From positions 1 to 64,000 of the forward strand of contig JBAOHV010000019.1 in the NCBI GenBank assembly GCA_037045265.1: a stretch of 64,000 nucleotides of DNA, written 5' to 3'. A program made the translations under genes and the position numbers. The stretch comes from JBAOHV01 sp037045265. GTDB lineage: Bacteria; Actinomycetota; Acidimicrobiia; Acidimicrobiales; Microtrichaceae. The notes beneath the pieces were generated by a model. It made no database searches and was not told where the DNA came from. It worked only from the letters and a program-made list of their open reading frames with translations. Shown here in pieces: positions 36,471 to 45,780 of this stretch (within the stretch, counting starts at the first letter, position 1; every line of letters begins with the position of its first letter).

Positions 36471-37144
36471 TGGTTGTCCTCCGTGGGTGAGGCGACCTCT
36501 ACGAGGGCGTCGACAGCGATCGGTCGGCCGTCGTTGATGATCATCGGGTTCAGGTCGACCGAGACGATGTACTCGCTCGTGTCGAGCTCGAGAGAGGCAG
36601 CGTCGGACAGTGCAAGAAGCACGCCGATCAGGGCCTCGCGGTCGACCGCAGGCTCGCCGCGGAACTCGCCGAGCAGCGACCGGTTGCGGAGCTGATCGAT
36701 CATCTCCTCTGCGTCGATTCGCTCAATCGGCGCGAGTCGTACGGCCACGTCCCCCAGCACCTCGGTCATCACGCCGCCCACACCGAACAGCACGGTCGCA
36801 CCGAACTGCTCGTCGCGGGAGAGCCCTGCGATCAGCTCACGGTTCCCGGCGACCATGGGGGCGACGAGCACGCCGCTCGCCGCGTCCTCGGGTCTGGCAG
36901 CTGCCAGGAGCTCCTCCGTCGCGGCCCTGACGGATTGCGCATCGCCCAGGCCCAGCCGTACGAGACCACGCTCGGTCTTGTGGGCGATGTTGCCCCCGCA
37001 GAGCTTCGCCGCGACAGGAAAGCCCAGCTCGGCGGCCACGGTGGCCGCTTCCGTGGGGTTCTGGACGAGCTTCTCGGGAGCGAAGGGGACACCGAGCGGC
37101 GCCAGGAGCGTCTTCGAGTCCGACTCGGAGAGGGTGCGTGACAT
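36467..37144 (-). CDS. ADP-forming acyl-CoA synthetase, beta subunit type (ATP-grasp)
   Basis: This 225-residue protein carries the ATP-grasp domain of the enzyme: LGFPVAAKLCGGNIAHKTER, LVAPMVAGNRELIAGLSRDE, FGATVLFGVGGVMTEVLGDV and VDLNPMIIND. Together with the alpha protein it gives a complete two-subunit enzyme, as in the acetate and propionate type ACD. The ATG follows TAGCCT by 7 bases. It is divergent from the gene at 37181; the two starts are only 36 bases apart. Confidence 0.82.
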   Translation of the reverse strand: MSRTLSESDSKTLLAPLGVPFAPEKLVQNPTEAATVAAELGFPVAAKLCGGNIAHKTERGLVRLGLGDAQSVRAATEELLAAARPEDAASGVLVAPMVAGNRELIAGLSRDEQFGATVLFGVGGVMTEVLGDVAVRLAPIERIDAEEMIDQLRNRSLLGEFRGEPAVDREALIGVLLALSDAASLELDTSEYIVSVDLNPMIINDGRPIAVDALVEVASPTEDNQ

Positions 37145-37151
37145 GTCGGGG

Positions 37152-37157
37152 AGGCTA
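37152..37157 (-). promoter_or_regulatory. -10-like hexamer TAGCCT
   Basis: TAGCCT lies 7 bases before the ATG at 37144 and is back to back with the plus-strand hexamer at 37169. Confidence 0.5.
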
Positions 37158-37168
37158 GAGCGGCTGGC

Positions 37169-37174
37169 TACCCT
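37169..37174 (+). promoter_or_regulatory. -10-like hexamer TACCCT
   Basis: TACCCT lies 6 bases before the ATG at 37181. Confidence 0.5.
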
Positions 37175-37180
37175 CTCGGG

Positions 37181-37567
37181 ATGCAGATCGTCGCGGCGCT
37201 GTTCATCGACAACATCGAGGTCCGACAGGTTCCGGGGCCGTCGACCAGGATCGACCTGACCGGGGTGCAGTTCTCGGCGCCCGCTCCGTCGCAGTTCCCG
37301 GTGACTGTCGAACCTCACATGGCGGTGATCATCCGAAACGGGCCGGGCGAGCGTCCCAACGGGGCGCTCGAGGTCGTCTTCCGCCGCGCCGACGAGCAGG
37401 TGGCGCGGCACGTGCAGCCGGTGGACGTCGAGCCCGGCCGCTTCGCCTACCGACTGGTCCGGGCCGAGCTGGGTTTCGACGGCCCGGGTACCGTCGAGGC
37501 CCACTGCAGCATCGACTCGGGGGAAGCGACGGTCGTGCCCTACACGATCCTCGACCCGCTCTCCTGA
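37181..37567 (+). CDS. Small all-beta conserved protein, unknown function
   Basis: The protein has 128 residues, mostly alternating hydrophobic strands (QIVAALFIDNIEVRQVPGPS, MAVIIRNGPGERPNGALEVV, GTVEAHCSIDSG). I recall similar proteins annotated only as hypothetical (a DUF6941-like group), but the family name is not certain. There is no signal peptide or membrane segment. The FIST-domain gene follows after 19 bases and may be co-transcribed. Confidence 0.55.
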   Translation: MQIVAALFIDNIEVRQVPGPSTRIDLTGVQFSAPAPSQFPVTVEPHMAVIIRNGPGERPNGALEVVFRRADEQVARHVQPVDVEPGRFAYRLVRAELGFDGPGTVEAHCSIDSGEATVVPYTILDPLS

Positions 37568-37586
37568 TCCGCTCTCCTGATCCGCC

Positions 37587-38774
37587 ATGCAGAGCGCCTT
37601 CTCGTCGCACCCCGTAGCTGCGCATGCCGCGGGTGAGTGCATCGGGGCGTTGCTCGAGGCCGGAGTCGACTCGCCCGAGGTCGCTGTCCTGGCCGTCACG
37701 AACGAATCGGCTGCCCACCTGGCCGAGATTGCGCACCTGCTCCAGGTGACCATCTCCCCCCGTGCGATCGTCGGTGCTGGCTTCCCCGGGGTGTTCGCTG
37801 GCAACGAGCGAGCGGTTGACGCTCCAGGTATCGCGGTTGCGGCGTGGTCACCGGCGATCGGGCCCTCGAACGGATCACATCCTGGGGATCAGCCCGGTCC
37901 CTGCGCCGAGTCCTTCCACCTGGGCGGGCTCGACGAGTTGCAGGCCCTGTGGGACACCGACCCCTCGTGGGCGGACTCCACGACGCTGGTCATCGCCGAC
38001 CCGTTCTCGGTTCCGTTGGCTGCATGGCATGGCGCCACGTCGGGGCCCGGAGCGCCGGCGGTGATCCTGGGTGGCTATGCGTCGGGCGCCACGAGACCGG
38101 GAGCAACGTCGCTGTTGTGCGACGGCACCATCCACGGCAGCGGTCTGGTCGTGCTGCGGACGACCGGACCCATGGACCTGGTGAGCAGCGACCGCTCCGT
38201 GGTCGTCGGTCCAATGCGGACGGTGACGGCTGTCGAGGGCGACGAACTGCTGGAGCTCGACGGTGTCGCCGCGCTCGAGGTCTGCGAGTCGGTCCTGGCG
38301 GATCTCGGGGTGCTCGTCGATGCTCCCGGCGCTCTGCGTTCCGGCATGCTGAGACTGACGGTGATCACCTCGGAGGGAACAGGTCCGGCTGGGCCGGGGC
38401 CGGGAGGTGCGTGGCCCGAACCCGGGACCGGAGCATTGCGGTGTGGGAGACCCCTGCACCGTGGTGACCAGGTGGCACTGACCCTGAGCGACACCGAGGC
38501 TGCCGCAGCGGGCCTGGGTCAGCGCCTCGGTGCCGTCGGTTGGCCGCGGGCCACCGACATGCTGGTCGCCTTCGCCGACCTCGACGGCGCCGAACTGGTC
38601 GATGACGCCGCGGCGGTGGCCACCAACTCCGCAGATGCGCCCGCTGTCGGAGTGTTCACAGAGGGAGTGCTGGCGCCCCGGGACGGGGGTTTCGACATCA
38701 CAAGCGGTGTGCTCACGGTGGGCGTCCTGCGGGGAGGCCGCGGCCCGTATGCCGGGCGCTTTTCGGAGGGGTGA
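37587..38774 (+). CDS. FIST-domain sensory protein
   Basis: The protein has 395 residues with FIST N and C domains, which are thought to bind small ligands such as amino acids in signal transduction. Segments are VAVLAVTNESAAHLAEIAHL, RAIVGAGFPGVFAGNERAVD, VILGGYASG and, near the end, DMLVAFADLDGAELVDDAAA and AVGVFTEGVLAP. It has no output domain, so a partner is expected. The ligand is unknown. Confidence 0.7.
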   Translation: MQSAFSSHPVAAHAAGECIGALLEAGVDSPEVAVLAVTNESAAHLAEIAHLLQVTISPRAIVGAGFPGVFAGNERAVDAPGIAVAAWSPAIGPSNGSHPGDQPGPCAESFHLGGLDELQALWDTDPSWADSTTLVIADPFSVPLAAWHGATSGPGAPAVILGGYASGATRPGATSLLCDGTIHGSGLVVLRTTGPMDLVSSDRSVVVGPMRTVTAVEGDELLELDGVAALEVCESVLADLGVLVDAPGALRSGMLRLTVITSEGTGPAGPGPGGAWPEPGTGALRCGRPLHRGDQVALTLSDTEAAAAGLGQRLGAVGWPRATDMLVAFADLDGAELVDDAAAVATNSADAPAVGVFTEGVLAPRDGGFDITSGVLTVGVLRGGRGPYAGRFSEG

Positions 38775-38825
38775 CCGAGGATCGCTACGATCCCGGAGTC
38801 GTCACTTAGAAGGTTGGCATCAACA

Positions 38826-40799
38826 ATGGCTGAGGCAGGCACCGGCATCGATCTGGAGCGGTTGGCGATCAATGTCGTCAGGGGGTTGTCGATGGACGCG
38901 CCCCATGCCGCTCGCTCCGGTCACCAGGGAACCGCGATGGCGCTCGCCCCGCTGGCACACGTGCTGTGGACCCGTGTCATGCGCTACGACCCCGCAGCGC
39001 CGGATTGGCCGGACCGCGACAGGTTCATCCTGAGCGCCGGGCACGCGTCGATCCTGCAGTACGCGATGCTGCACCTGACCGGCTACGACCTGTCCCTCGA
39101 CGACCTCCGCGACTTCCGCCAATGGGGATCTGCCACCCCCGGGCACCCGGAGGTCGGTCACACCGCCGGCATCGAGGTGACCACGGGTCCGCTCGGACAG
39201 GGCTTCGCCAACGGAGTCGGCATGGCGATAGCCGAGCAGTCGCTGCGGGCGCGCTTCGGCCCGGAAGTCGTCGACCACGCCATCTACGCGATCGTCTCCG
39301 ACGGTGACCTCTCCGAAGGTGTCAGCCACGAGGCCGCATCGCTCGCGGGCCACCTCGGCCTCGGACGGCTGATCTACGTGTACGACGACAACCACATCTC
39401 GATCGACGGCCCGACCGAGCTGGCGCTCAGCGACGACGCCGTGGGCCGATTCGAGTCCTACGGCTGGCAGGTGATCCAGCTCGGCGAGGCGGCAGAGGAC
39501 CTGGACGCACTCGAAGCAGCTCTGCGTGAGGCCCACGCGAACGAGGACCAGCCTTCTCTGATCGTCCTGCGGAGCCACATCGGTCACCCCTCCCCCGACC
39601 ACGTCGACACGGCCGCCGCTCACGGCCTCGCCTTCGACGACGACTCGATCCGCCGAGCGAAGGACGTCATGGGACTGCCCGACGAGGCGTTCCACGTGCC
39701 GGCCGCGGTAGCCGACCACTACCGCGACGCCGGGCGGCGCGGTGCACTCGAACGCGCCGACTGGGTCGAGCGTGCAAGGCTCGCCCTGTCCGGTCGCGAG
39801 GCCGAGTGGGACGCAACGCTGGCCGGGCGCGGCATGCCCGGGTGGGAGGCCTCGCTGCCCACCTTCGGCACGGATGAGAAGCCGGCGACCCGTGTCGCCT
39901 CACAGAAGGTGCTCAATGCAATCTTCGACCAGATTCCTGGGCTGGTGGCCGGCGGCGCCGACCTGACTGGCAACGTCGGGCTCACCCTGTCCGGAGCCGA
40001 CCTGTTGTCGCGCGAGAACCGCGGTGCACCACAGATCGCTTTCGGTATCCGTGAGCATGCGATGGGCTCCGCGCTCGTGGGAGCCGCCCAGCACGGTGGA
40101 GTGCTGCCGCTCGGGGGGACCTTCCTGGTCTTCTCCGACTACATGCGCCCTGCCGTGCGACTCGCTGCGCTGTCCGGTTCCAAGGCGGTGTTCGTCTGGA
40201 GCCACGACTCGGTCGGCGTCGGGGAGGACGGCCCGACGCACCAGCCGATCGAACACGTCATGTCGCTGCGACTGATCCCTGGCCTGACGGTGCTGCGCCC
40301 GGCTGACGCCAACGAAGTGGCCGCGGCATGGAAGGTCATCATCGACGGTGACGGTCCCGTGGCCCTGATCCTCAGCCGTCAGAACACCCCGGTGCTCGAG
40401 GCAACCGCGCAACGCGCCATCGACGGAGTCGCTCGTGGCGGCTACGTCGTTCTCGACGAGGACTCCCCTGACGCCGTTCTGGTGGCGACAGGCACAGAGG
40501 TCGCTGTGGCGGTCGAGGCGGCCGGGATCCTCCGCGCCGAGGGGTGCTCGGTCCGAGTCGTATCGCTACCCAGCTGGGAGCTGTTCGAGAGCCAGGGCAG
40601 GGAGTACCGCGAACAGGTCCTGCCCGTCGGCGTTCCCACCGTCTCGGTCGAGGCCGGGGTCACCAGCGGGTGGTCGAGGTGGGCGGACTCGTCGGTCGGG
40701 ATCGACCGGTTCGGAGCTTCCGCTCCTGGCGCCTTGGTGCTGGAGCGCCTGGGCATCAACCCGGGATCGGTGGCCGAGACCGTGCGCGGGCTCCTCTGA
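38826..40799 (+). CDS. tkt: Transketolase
   Basis: This intact enzyme of 657 residues moves two-carbon units between sugar phosphates with thiamine diphosphate. Typical segments are AARSGHQGTAMALAPLAHVL, HASILQYAMLHLTGYDL, TAGIEVTTGPLGQGFANGVG, IVSDGDLSEGVSHEAASLAG (ThDP/Mg), YVYDDNHISIDGPTEL and GIREHAMGSALVGAAQHGG, with the ThDP-activating Glu. The ATG at 38826 is preceded by AGAAGG; a TTG at 38814 is less likely. Transaldolase follows, giving a pentose phosphate unit. Confidence 0.93.
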   Translation: MAEAGTGIDLERLAINVVRGLSMDAPHAARSGHQGTAMALAPLAHVLWTRVMRYDPAAPDWPDRDRFILSAGHASILQYAMLHLTGYDLSLDDLRDFRQWGSATPGHPEVGHTAGIEVTTGPLGQGFANGVGMAIAEQSLRARFGPEVVDHAIYAIVSDGDLSEGVSHEAASLAGHLGLGRLIYVYDDNHISIDGPTELALSDDAVGRFESYGWQVIQLGEAAEDLDALEAALREAHANEDQPSLIVLRSHIGHPSPDHVDTAAAHGLAFDDDSIRRAKDVMGLPDEAFHVPAAVADHYRDAGRRGALERADWVERARLALSGREAEWDATLAGRGMPGWEASLPTFGTDEKPATRVASQKVLNAIFDQIPGLVAGGADLTGNVGLTLSGADLLSRENRGAPQIAFGIREHAMGSALVGAAQHGGVLPLGGTFLVFSDYMRPAVRLAALSGSKAVFVWSHDSVGVGEDGPTHQPIEHVMSLRLIPGLTVLRPADANEVAAAWKVIIDGDGPVALILSRQNTPVLEATAQRAIDGVARGGYVVLDEDSPDAVLVATGTEVAVAVEAAGILRAEGCSVRVVSLPSWELFESQGREYREQVLPVGVPTVSVEAGVTSGWSRWADSSVGIDRFGASAPGALVLERLGINPGSVAETVRGLL

Positions 40800-40831
40800 G
40801 CTGTCCGTCCGTCGTCAGGATCGTCCGCCTC

Positions 40832-40837
40832 TAGCAT
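40832..40837 (+). promoter_or_regulatory. -10-like hexamer TAGCAT
   Basis: TAGCAT lies 7 bases before the second ATG (40845) of transaldolase and only 4 before the first (40842), which favours the second. Confidence 0.5.
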
Positions 40838-40844
40838 CTCGATG

Positions 40845-41942
40845 ATGGGAACCCTCCACGAACTGTTCGATCAGCAGGGACAGAGCCCCTGGCTCGACAA
40901 CCTGAAGCGTTCCTGGATCACCTCGGGTGAGCTGGAGCGTTGGATCGAACGCGGTGTCCGAGGCGTCACGTCGAACCCGTCGATCTTCCAGAAGGCCATC
41001 GAGGACTCCGAGGACTACACGCCGCAACTGGCGCAATTGGTCGCTGCCGGTGTCGACATCGAGGAGGTCTACTGGGCCCTCGTCGTGCGAGACATCTCCG
41101 ATGCGCTGGGCGTTCTCCGTCCTCTCCACCTGAGCTCCGGCGGGCTCGACGGCTTCGTGTCGATCGAGGTCGATCCGCGTCTCGCCCGGGACACGGCCGG
41201 CACCGAGGCCCAGGCCCGGACGCTGTGGGACCGCATCTCGGCACCCAACCTCTACGTGAAGATCCCGGCGACGGTGCAGGGACTTCCTGCGATCCGATCG
41301 ATGACCGCCGAGGGGCGCAACGTCAACGTGACGTTGATCTTCGACCTGGGCCGCTACGACGACGTCATCGAGGCGTACATGAGCGGGCTCGAGGACGCGC
41401 TCGACGCCGGGGTCGAGGACCTGTCACACATCAGCTCGGTCGCGAGCTTCTTCATCAGCCGGGTCGACACCGAGGTCGAGCGTCGCCTGGCAGGAGATGG
41501 CGACCCGCGAGTGGCCGATGTCCTGGGAACCGCGGCGGTCGCGCAGGCGCGCCTCGCCTACGCGCGTTTCGTCGAGCGATTCAGCGGCGAGCGCTGGAAC
41601 CGGCTCAGGGCCGCCGGCGCGCGACCCCAACGCCCCTTGTGGGCATCGACGTCGACCAAGAACCCCTCGTACCCCGACACGCTCTACGTCGACTCGCTGA
41701 TCGGGCCGGCGAGCATCAACACCCTTCCCGATGCGACCCTGGTCGCGTTCGAGGACCATGGCACGGTCTCGAGGACGATAGACATGGATGTGGACGGCGC
41801 AAGGCGCCGCTGGGGTGAGCTGGGCGAACTGGTCGACCTGGAGGACGTGGCGACCACCCTCGAGGCCGAGGGTCTGGCAGCGTTCGAGCGGGCGTTCGAG
41901 GAGCTGCTGGCCGTTCTGGAGACCAGAGCGGCGGGCCTCTGA
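40845..41942 (+). CDS. tal: Transaldolase
   Basis: The 365-residue enzyme moves a dihydroxyacetone unit in the pentose phosphate pathway. It belongs to the longer actinobacterial type: GVRGVTSNPSIFQKAIEDSE, VSIEVDPRLARDTAGTEAQA, the Schiff-base Lys in LYVKIPATVQGLPAIR, and LWASTSTKNPSYPDTLYVDS. All key residues are present and the length is normal. The start at 40845 was chosen over 40842 for hexamer spacing. The next gene is convergent, 10 bases away. Confidence 0.92.
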   Translation: MGTLHELFDQQGQSPWLDNLKRSWITSGELERWIERGVRGVTSNPSIFQKAIEDSEDYTPQLAQLVAAGVDIEEVYWALVVRDISDALGVLRPLHLSSGGLDGFVSIEVDPRLARDTAGTEAQARTLWDRISAPNLYVKIPATVQGLPAIRSMTAEGRNVNVTLIFDLGRYDDVIEAYMSGLEDALDAGVEDLSHISSVASFFISRVDTEVERRLAGDGDPRVADVLGTAAVAQARLAYARFVERFSGERWNRLRAAGARPQRPLWASTSTKNPSYPDTLYVDSLIGPASINTLPDATLVAFEDHGTVSRTIDMDVDGARRRWGELGELVDLEDVATTLEAEGLAAFERAFEELLAVLETRAAGL

Positions 41943-41952
41943 GCCGGAGCTC

Positions 41953-42676
41953 TCAGACCACTCGGTCCAGGACGATCACGTCGATGGAGCACTGCACCGG
42001 TGACGATTCGGCGCACGCCGCGACCCACAGCGACACGACGTCGTCGGGTCGGAGCTCCTCTGCGGCGACCGGAGAGCCGTTGGCGTCGAGCACGATCGTG
42101 TCAGCAGGGTCCACCGCAACGGTCATGCCCTGGTACTCCTGATCACCCGTCGTGCCGACCTCGAGTGTGAACGAGTCGCCGTCGGCGAGCAGCTTGCCAA
42201 CGGCATCGGCGCCGTCGCGGTCGGGGTCCGGTGAACAGGCCTGACGGACCCATGCCGGCGTTGCCGAGGTGACGTCTTCACATCCTTCCGTGAACGAGCT
42301 CGTCACCACTCCGTCACGCAGCGACAGGTTGATGCGCCCGGCCTGGAGATCCATGGTCGACGGCCTCGGCACGCCGTCCTCCTCGACGACCCGCACACGC
42401 GCGATACAGCTCACGGACCTCGGCCTCGGTCATGCCGACGAGCGAGCTCGCAGGTTCCGGTTGCTCGGGCACGCTCGGCAGAGCGGTGCCCGGTGAGGCG
42501 GGAGTGGTCGGATCGACCTGCAACCACACGCCGTCGGACTCCATGCTCTTGTAACCGAGAACCGCCAGGACGGCCATCAGCACCAGGACCACGATCGTGG
42601 TGATCGCGACGTTCGCGGCGGAGAACCCGTCGCTGTCTCCGCTCGAGGCTCTCGTCTCGTCGTCGGCCATGGTCAT
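41953..42676 (-). CDS. Membrane-anchored protein with I78-like C-terminal part, frameshifted
   Basis: A short cytoplasmic part is followed by one membrane helix (ITTIVVLVLMAVLAVLGY). Outside is a segment that resembles the I78 peptidase-inhibitor core (MTEAEVREL, then ARVRVVEEDGVPRPSTMDLQ and AGRINLSLRDGVVTSS), and a last beta-rich part with DDVVSLWVAACA. The frame shifts +1 near 42412, just before SCIARVRV. The inhibitor assignment rests on pattern only. GGAGGGGACC precedes the ATG at 42676, and TAGGCT at 42711-42716 is a possible -10. Confidence 0.55.
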
Positions 42677-42761
42677 GCCCGGTCCCCTCCTGATCAGGTT
42701 CGGTCGCCGCAGCCTACTGCGAGGCAGTCTCCATACCGTTCCCCGGCGTGTACGGGAGGCG

Positions 42762-42786
42762 ACTCGGTTCGAATACCGAACCGAGT
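42762..42786. promoter_or_regulatory. Operator copy 1, GGTTC-N7-GAACC in a perfect inverted repeat
   Basis: Arms ACTCGGTTCG and CGAACCGAGT are perfect complements around AATAC. This is the upstream one of two GGTTC-N7-GAACC sites before the HxlR gene. Confidence 0.7.
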
Positions 42787-42787
42787 G

Positions 42788-42804
42788 GGTTCGCCAAATG
42801 AACC
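42788..42804. promoter_or_regulatory. Operator copy 2, GGTTC-N7-GAACC
   Basis: It is spaced 22 bases from copy 1, about two helix turns, and ends 4 bases before the TAGGGT hexamer. A further half-site GGTTC lies at 42816-42820. Confidence 0.65.
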
Positions 42805-42808
42805 GGGC

Positions 42809-42814
42809 TAGGGT
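42809..42814 (+). promoter_or_regulatory. -10-like hexamer TAGGGT
   Basis: TAGGGT lies 8 bases before the HxlR ATG at 42823; operator copy 2 would cover its -35 side. Confidence 0.5.
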
Positions 42815-42822
42815 CGGTTCAC

Positions 42823-43304
42823 ATGGCCAACCGGGGGGACGCAACCGCAGCGACCGAACCGTGCTCGATCGCGGCAGCGCTCGAGATCGTCGGGGACCGC
42901 TGGACGATCCTGATCCTCCGCGACACGTTCCCGCGGGCTGCGCCGCTTCGACGAGTTCCGCCGCGGATCTGGACATCCCCCGCGCCGTGCTCGCCGATCG
43001 CCTCCGCCGCCTGGTCGACAACGGCGTGATGACCAAGCGCGCCTACCAGGAACGTCCTGCTCGCTACGAGTACCGGCTCAGCCCGATGGGGATCGAGCTG
43101 TCCCCGATCCTGGTTGCGCTCATGCAGTGGGGGGATCGCTGGCTCAACGAGGACGGTGCTCCCACCCTCCTGGTGCACGACGCGTGCGGCACCGAGGTCG
43201 ACCTCGGGTTCCACTGCTTCACCTGCCGGCGTGACTTCACTCCCACGGAGATCTCCAGCCGTCCGGGCCACCCAGTGCTGAACACGAAGGAGCAAACCTG
43301 TTGA
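42823..43304 (+). CDS. HxlR-family transcriptional regulator, two frameshifts
   Basis: The winged-helix domain opens PCSIAAALEIVGDRWTILIL and continues DIPRAVLADRLRRLVDNGVM, then KRAYQERPARYEYRLSPMGI. The family's N-terminal Cys is present (EPCSIAAAL), as in redox-sensing members. After the DNA-binding domain comes an extra part with CGTEVDLGFHCFTCRRDFTP, three Cys that might bind metal. The frame shifts +1 near 42940 and near 42968. Its stop overlaps the fbiC start (TTGA), and twin operators precede it, so autoregulation is likely. Confidence 0.82.
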
Positions 43305-45769
43305 CACGGGACGACATCACCGCAATGACCCGCGAAGATCTCCTGCATGCTGCCCGATCGGTGCGTGACGCCACCTTCGGGACTCGGGTCACCTACTCGC
43401 CGAAGGTGTTCATCCCACTCACCAAGCTGTGCAGGGACCGCTGCGGCTACTGCACCTTCGCCCAGGCCCCGGCCCGCCTGGACTCGCCGTACCTGAGCCC
43501 CGACGAAGTCCTCTCGATAGCCATTCGAGGCGCACGCGCAGGATGTCACGAGGCGTTGTTCACCCTGGGAGAGCAGCCCGAGCAGCGCTACCCGGTCGCC
43601 GCCGCCTGGCTCGCCGAACACGGCTACGGCTCGACGGTCGACTACCTGGTGGCCATGGCTCAGCTGGTCCTGGACGAGACCGGGCTGCTACCCCATGCCA
43701 ATGCTGGAGCGCTCGATGCCGACGGTCTTGCGGCGCTCAGGAAGGTCGCACCCTCGCAGGGCATGATGGTCGAGTCGCTCGTGGACGACCTGGAGTGCCA
43801 CAGGGGAGCACCCGACAAGACCCCGGCGCGTCGTCTGGCGACGCTCGAGCTCGCCGGCGAGCTGGGGATCCCGTTCACGACCGGGATCCTCGTGGGCATC
43901 GGTGAGAGCCGCAAGGACCGCGTGGACAGCGCTCGAGGCGATCGCCGCCAGCCACCGACGCCACGGTCACGTCCAGGAGGTCATAGTCCAGAACTTCCTG
44001 CCCAAGCCTGGCACGGCGATGCATCGTCAGCAGCCCTGCTCCCCGGAGGATCACATCGACGCGATCGCACTTGCTCGCCTCATCCTGGCACCCGAGGTCC
44101 ACCTGCAGGCTCCGCCCAACCTCAGCGATGATCTGGCGCGGCTGCTCGACGCGGGGATCGACGACTGGGGCGGCGTGTCCCCGGTGACGGCGGACCACGT
44201 CAATCCGGAACGGCCCTGGCCCGAGCTCGACCGGCTGCGCCGGGAGACCGAGGCCGCCGGGTTCGTGCTCGCTCCCCGTCTGACCATCTACCCCGAATGG
44301 GCTGGCGAGCCGGAGCGTTGGCTCCACGAGTCGCTGCGCTTCGCGGTGATGGACCGCTCCGACGCCGAGTGCATGGGCCGCGACGACCCGGGTGCGGTCT
44401 TCCCGGAGCGGATCGCCGCTAGCCGCAACGCCGGCACGGGCGCCGAGGTCGTCGTGCTCGGCGCTCCCGGCACGACATCCACCGCCTGGTACTCGGGCAC
44501 GCCGATCGCCCCGCCCGTGCTCGTCGAGCCCGGTGGTGCAGCGGCCGGAGCGGACCGGCTCGGGGCCGGCGCCATGGTTGATCCGGCGCACGGTCGGGTG
44601 CGCAGTCGGGTGCGTGGTCGGGTGCGTGGCCGGGTTGCCGAGGTGCTCGACGGGGTGCTCGCCGGCCAGGAGGTCGGCCACGACGAGATCGTCACGCTGT
44701 TCGCCGCAAGGGGACCCGAGGTGACCGCCGTCGCCGAGGTGGCCGACGAGCTGCGTAGACGCGCGCCGTCGGCGACACCGTGACCTTCGTCCGCAACCGG
44801 AACATCAACTACACGAACGTATGCACGTTCAAGTGTCGGTTCTGTGGGTTCTCGAAGGGCCCCCAGAGCCTGAACCTGCGTGGAACCCCCTACCTTCTGA
44901 CGCTCGAGGATCTGCAGCAGCGAACCGCCGAGGCCTGGGGAGCGGGGGCGACCGAGGTCTGCCTCGTCGGCGGCATCCATCCGAGCTTCGACGGCGAGTA
45001 CTACCTGGACGTCTGCCGCGCGGTGAAGGACGTCGTACCCGAGATGCACGTGCACACGTTCACCGCACTCGAGGTGACCGAGGGAGCACGCCGACTCGGC
45101 GAGCCGCTCGACGACTACCTGCGACGTCTCATGGACGCGGGGCTGCGGTCACTACCGGGCACCGCCGCGGAGATCCTCGACGACGAGGTCCGCGCCGTCC
45201 TGTGTCCCGACAAGATCTCGACCGACGAGTGGCTCGAGGCACACCGGGTGGCGCATTCGGTCGGCCTCCGCTCGAACGTGACGATCATGTTCGGCTCCGT
45301 CGAGTCGCCAGCGAGCTGGGCCCGCCATCTGATCGCTACCCGGGACCTGCAGAAGCAGACCGGTGGCTTCACCGAGTTCGTCGGCCTGCCGTTCGTCCAC
45401 ATGGCCACGCCGATCTACCTGCAGAAGCGTTCACGCCGGGGACCGACCTTCCGGGAGGTGTTGCTCATGCATGCGATCGCCCGCATCACCTACGACGGGT
45501 TCATCGACAACATCCAGGGGAGCTGGGTGAAGTTGGGCATGGACGGCATGCGTCAGCTGCTCCAGGCCGGAGTCAACGACCTCGGGGGCACCCTCATGGA
45601 GGAGAGCATCTCGCGTGCCGCCGGTGCGGAGCACGGCACGGAGGTCAGCGCGGAGGACTTCGCCACCCTGGTCGAACCGCTCGGTCGGACCCTGGTGCAG
45701 CGCTCGACCCTCTACGAACACCTCGGCGCAGTGGTCGGTGTGGGATCAGGGGGCCCATCGACTCACTAG
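43301..45769 (+). CDS. fbiC: FO synthase FbiC (CofG-CofH fusion), two frameshifts
   Basis: FbiC makes the deazaflavin FO of coenzyme F420 from tyrosine and a flavin precursor with two radical-SAM centres. The CofG half has KLCRDRCGYCTFAQ; the CofH half has NVCTFKCRFCGFSKG; both carry CxxxCxxC. The frame changes +1 near 43930 and net -1 near 44766. At the second point the corrected text RRRAVGDTVTFVRNRNINYT matches the fused FbiC junction, so the apparent split into two genes is an artefact. Start is TTG at 43301 (overlapping HxlR) or ATG at 43325. Confidence 0.9.
44592..44639 (+). repeat. 12-bp tandem repeat in the fbiC linker, four copies
   Basis: Copies of GGTCGGGTGCGT (the last one degenerate) encode an Arg-Val-rich stretch, GRVRSRVRGRVRGRVAE, within the CofG half near the junction. 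Confidence 0.7.
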
Positions 45770-45772
45770 AGT
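45767..45772 (+). promoter_or_regulatory. -10-like hexamer TAGAGT overlapping the fbiC stop
   Basis: The fbiC stop TAG is its first half; the GTG at 45781 follows after 8 bases. Confidence 0.5.
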
Positions 45773-45780
45773 CACCCGAC

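Noticed and set aside
42766..42777. T-loop-like ggttcgaatacc
   Set aside because: It is part of a perfect inverted repeat before the HxlR gene; no tRNA arms fit around it.
43301..45769. Separate cofG and cofH genes with a GTGA overlap
   Set aside because: One base change restores RRRAVGDTVTFV, the junction text of fused FbiC; other nearby genes have similar base errors.
44821..45780. Upstream extension of the Cys-rich protein across fbiC
   Set aside because: This frame is the out-of-frame shadow of the CofH half; the GTG at 45781 follows a promoter hexamer.
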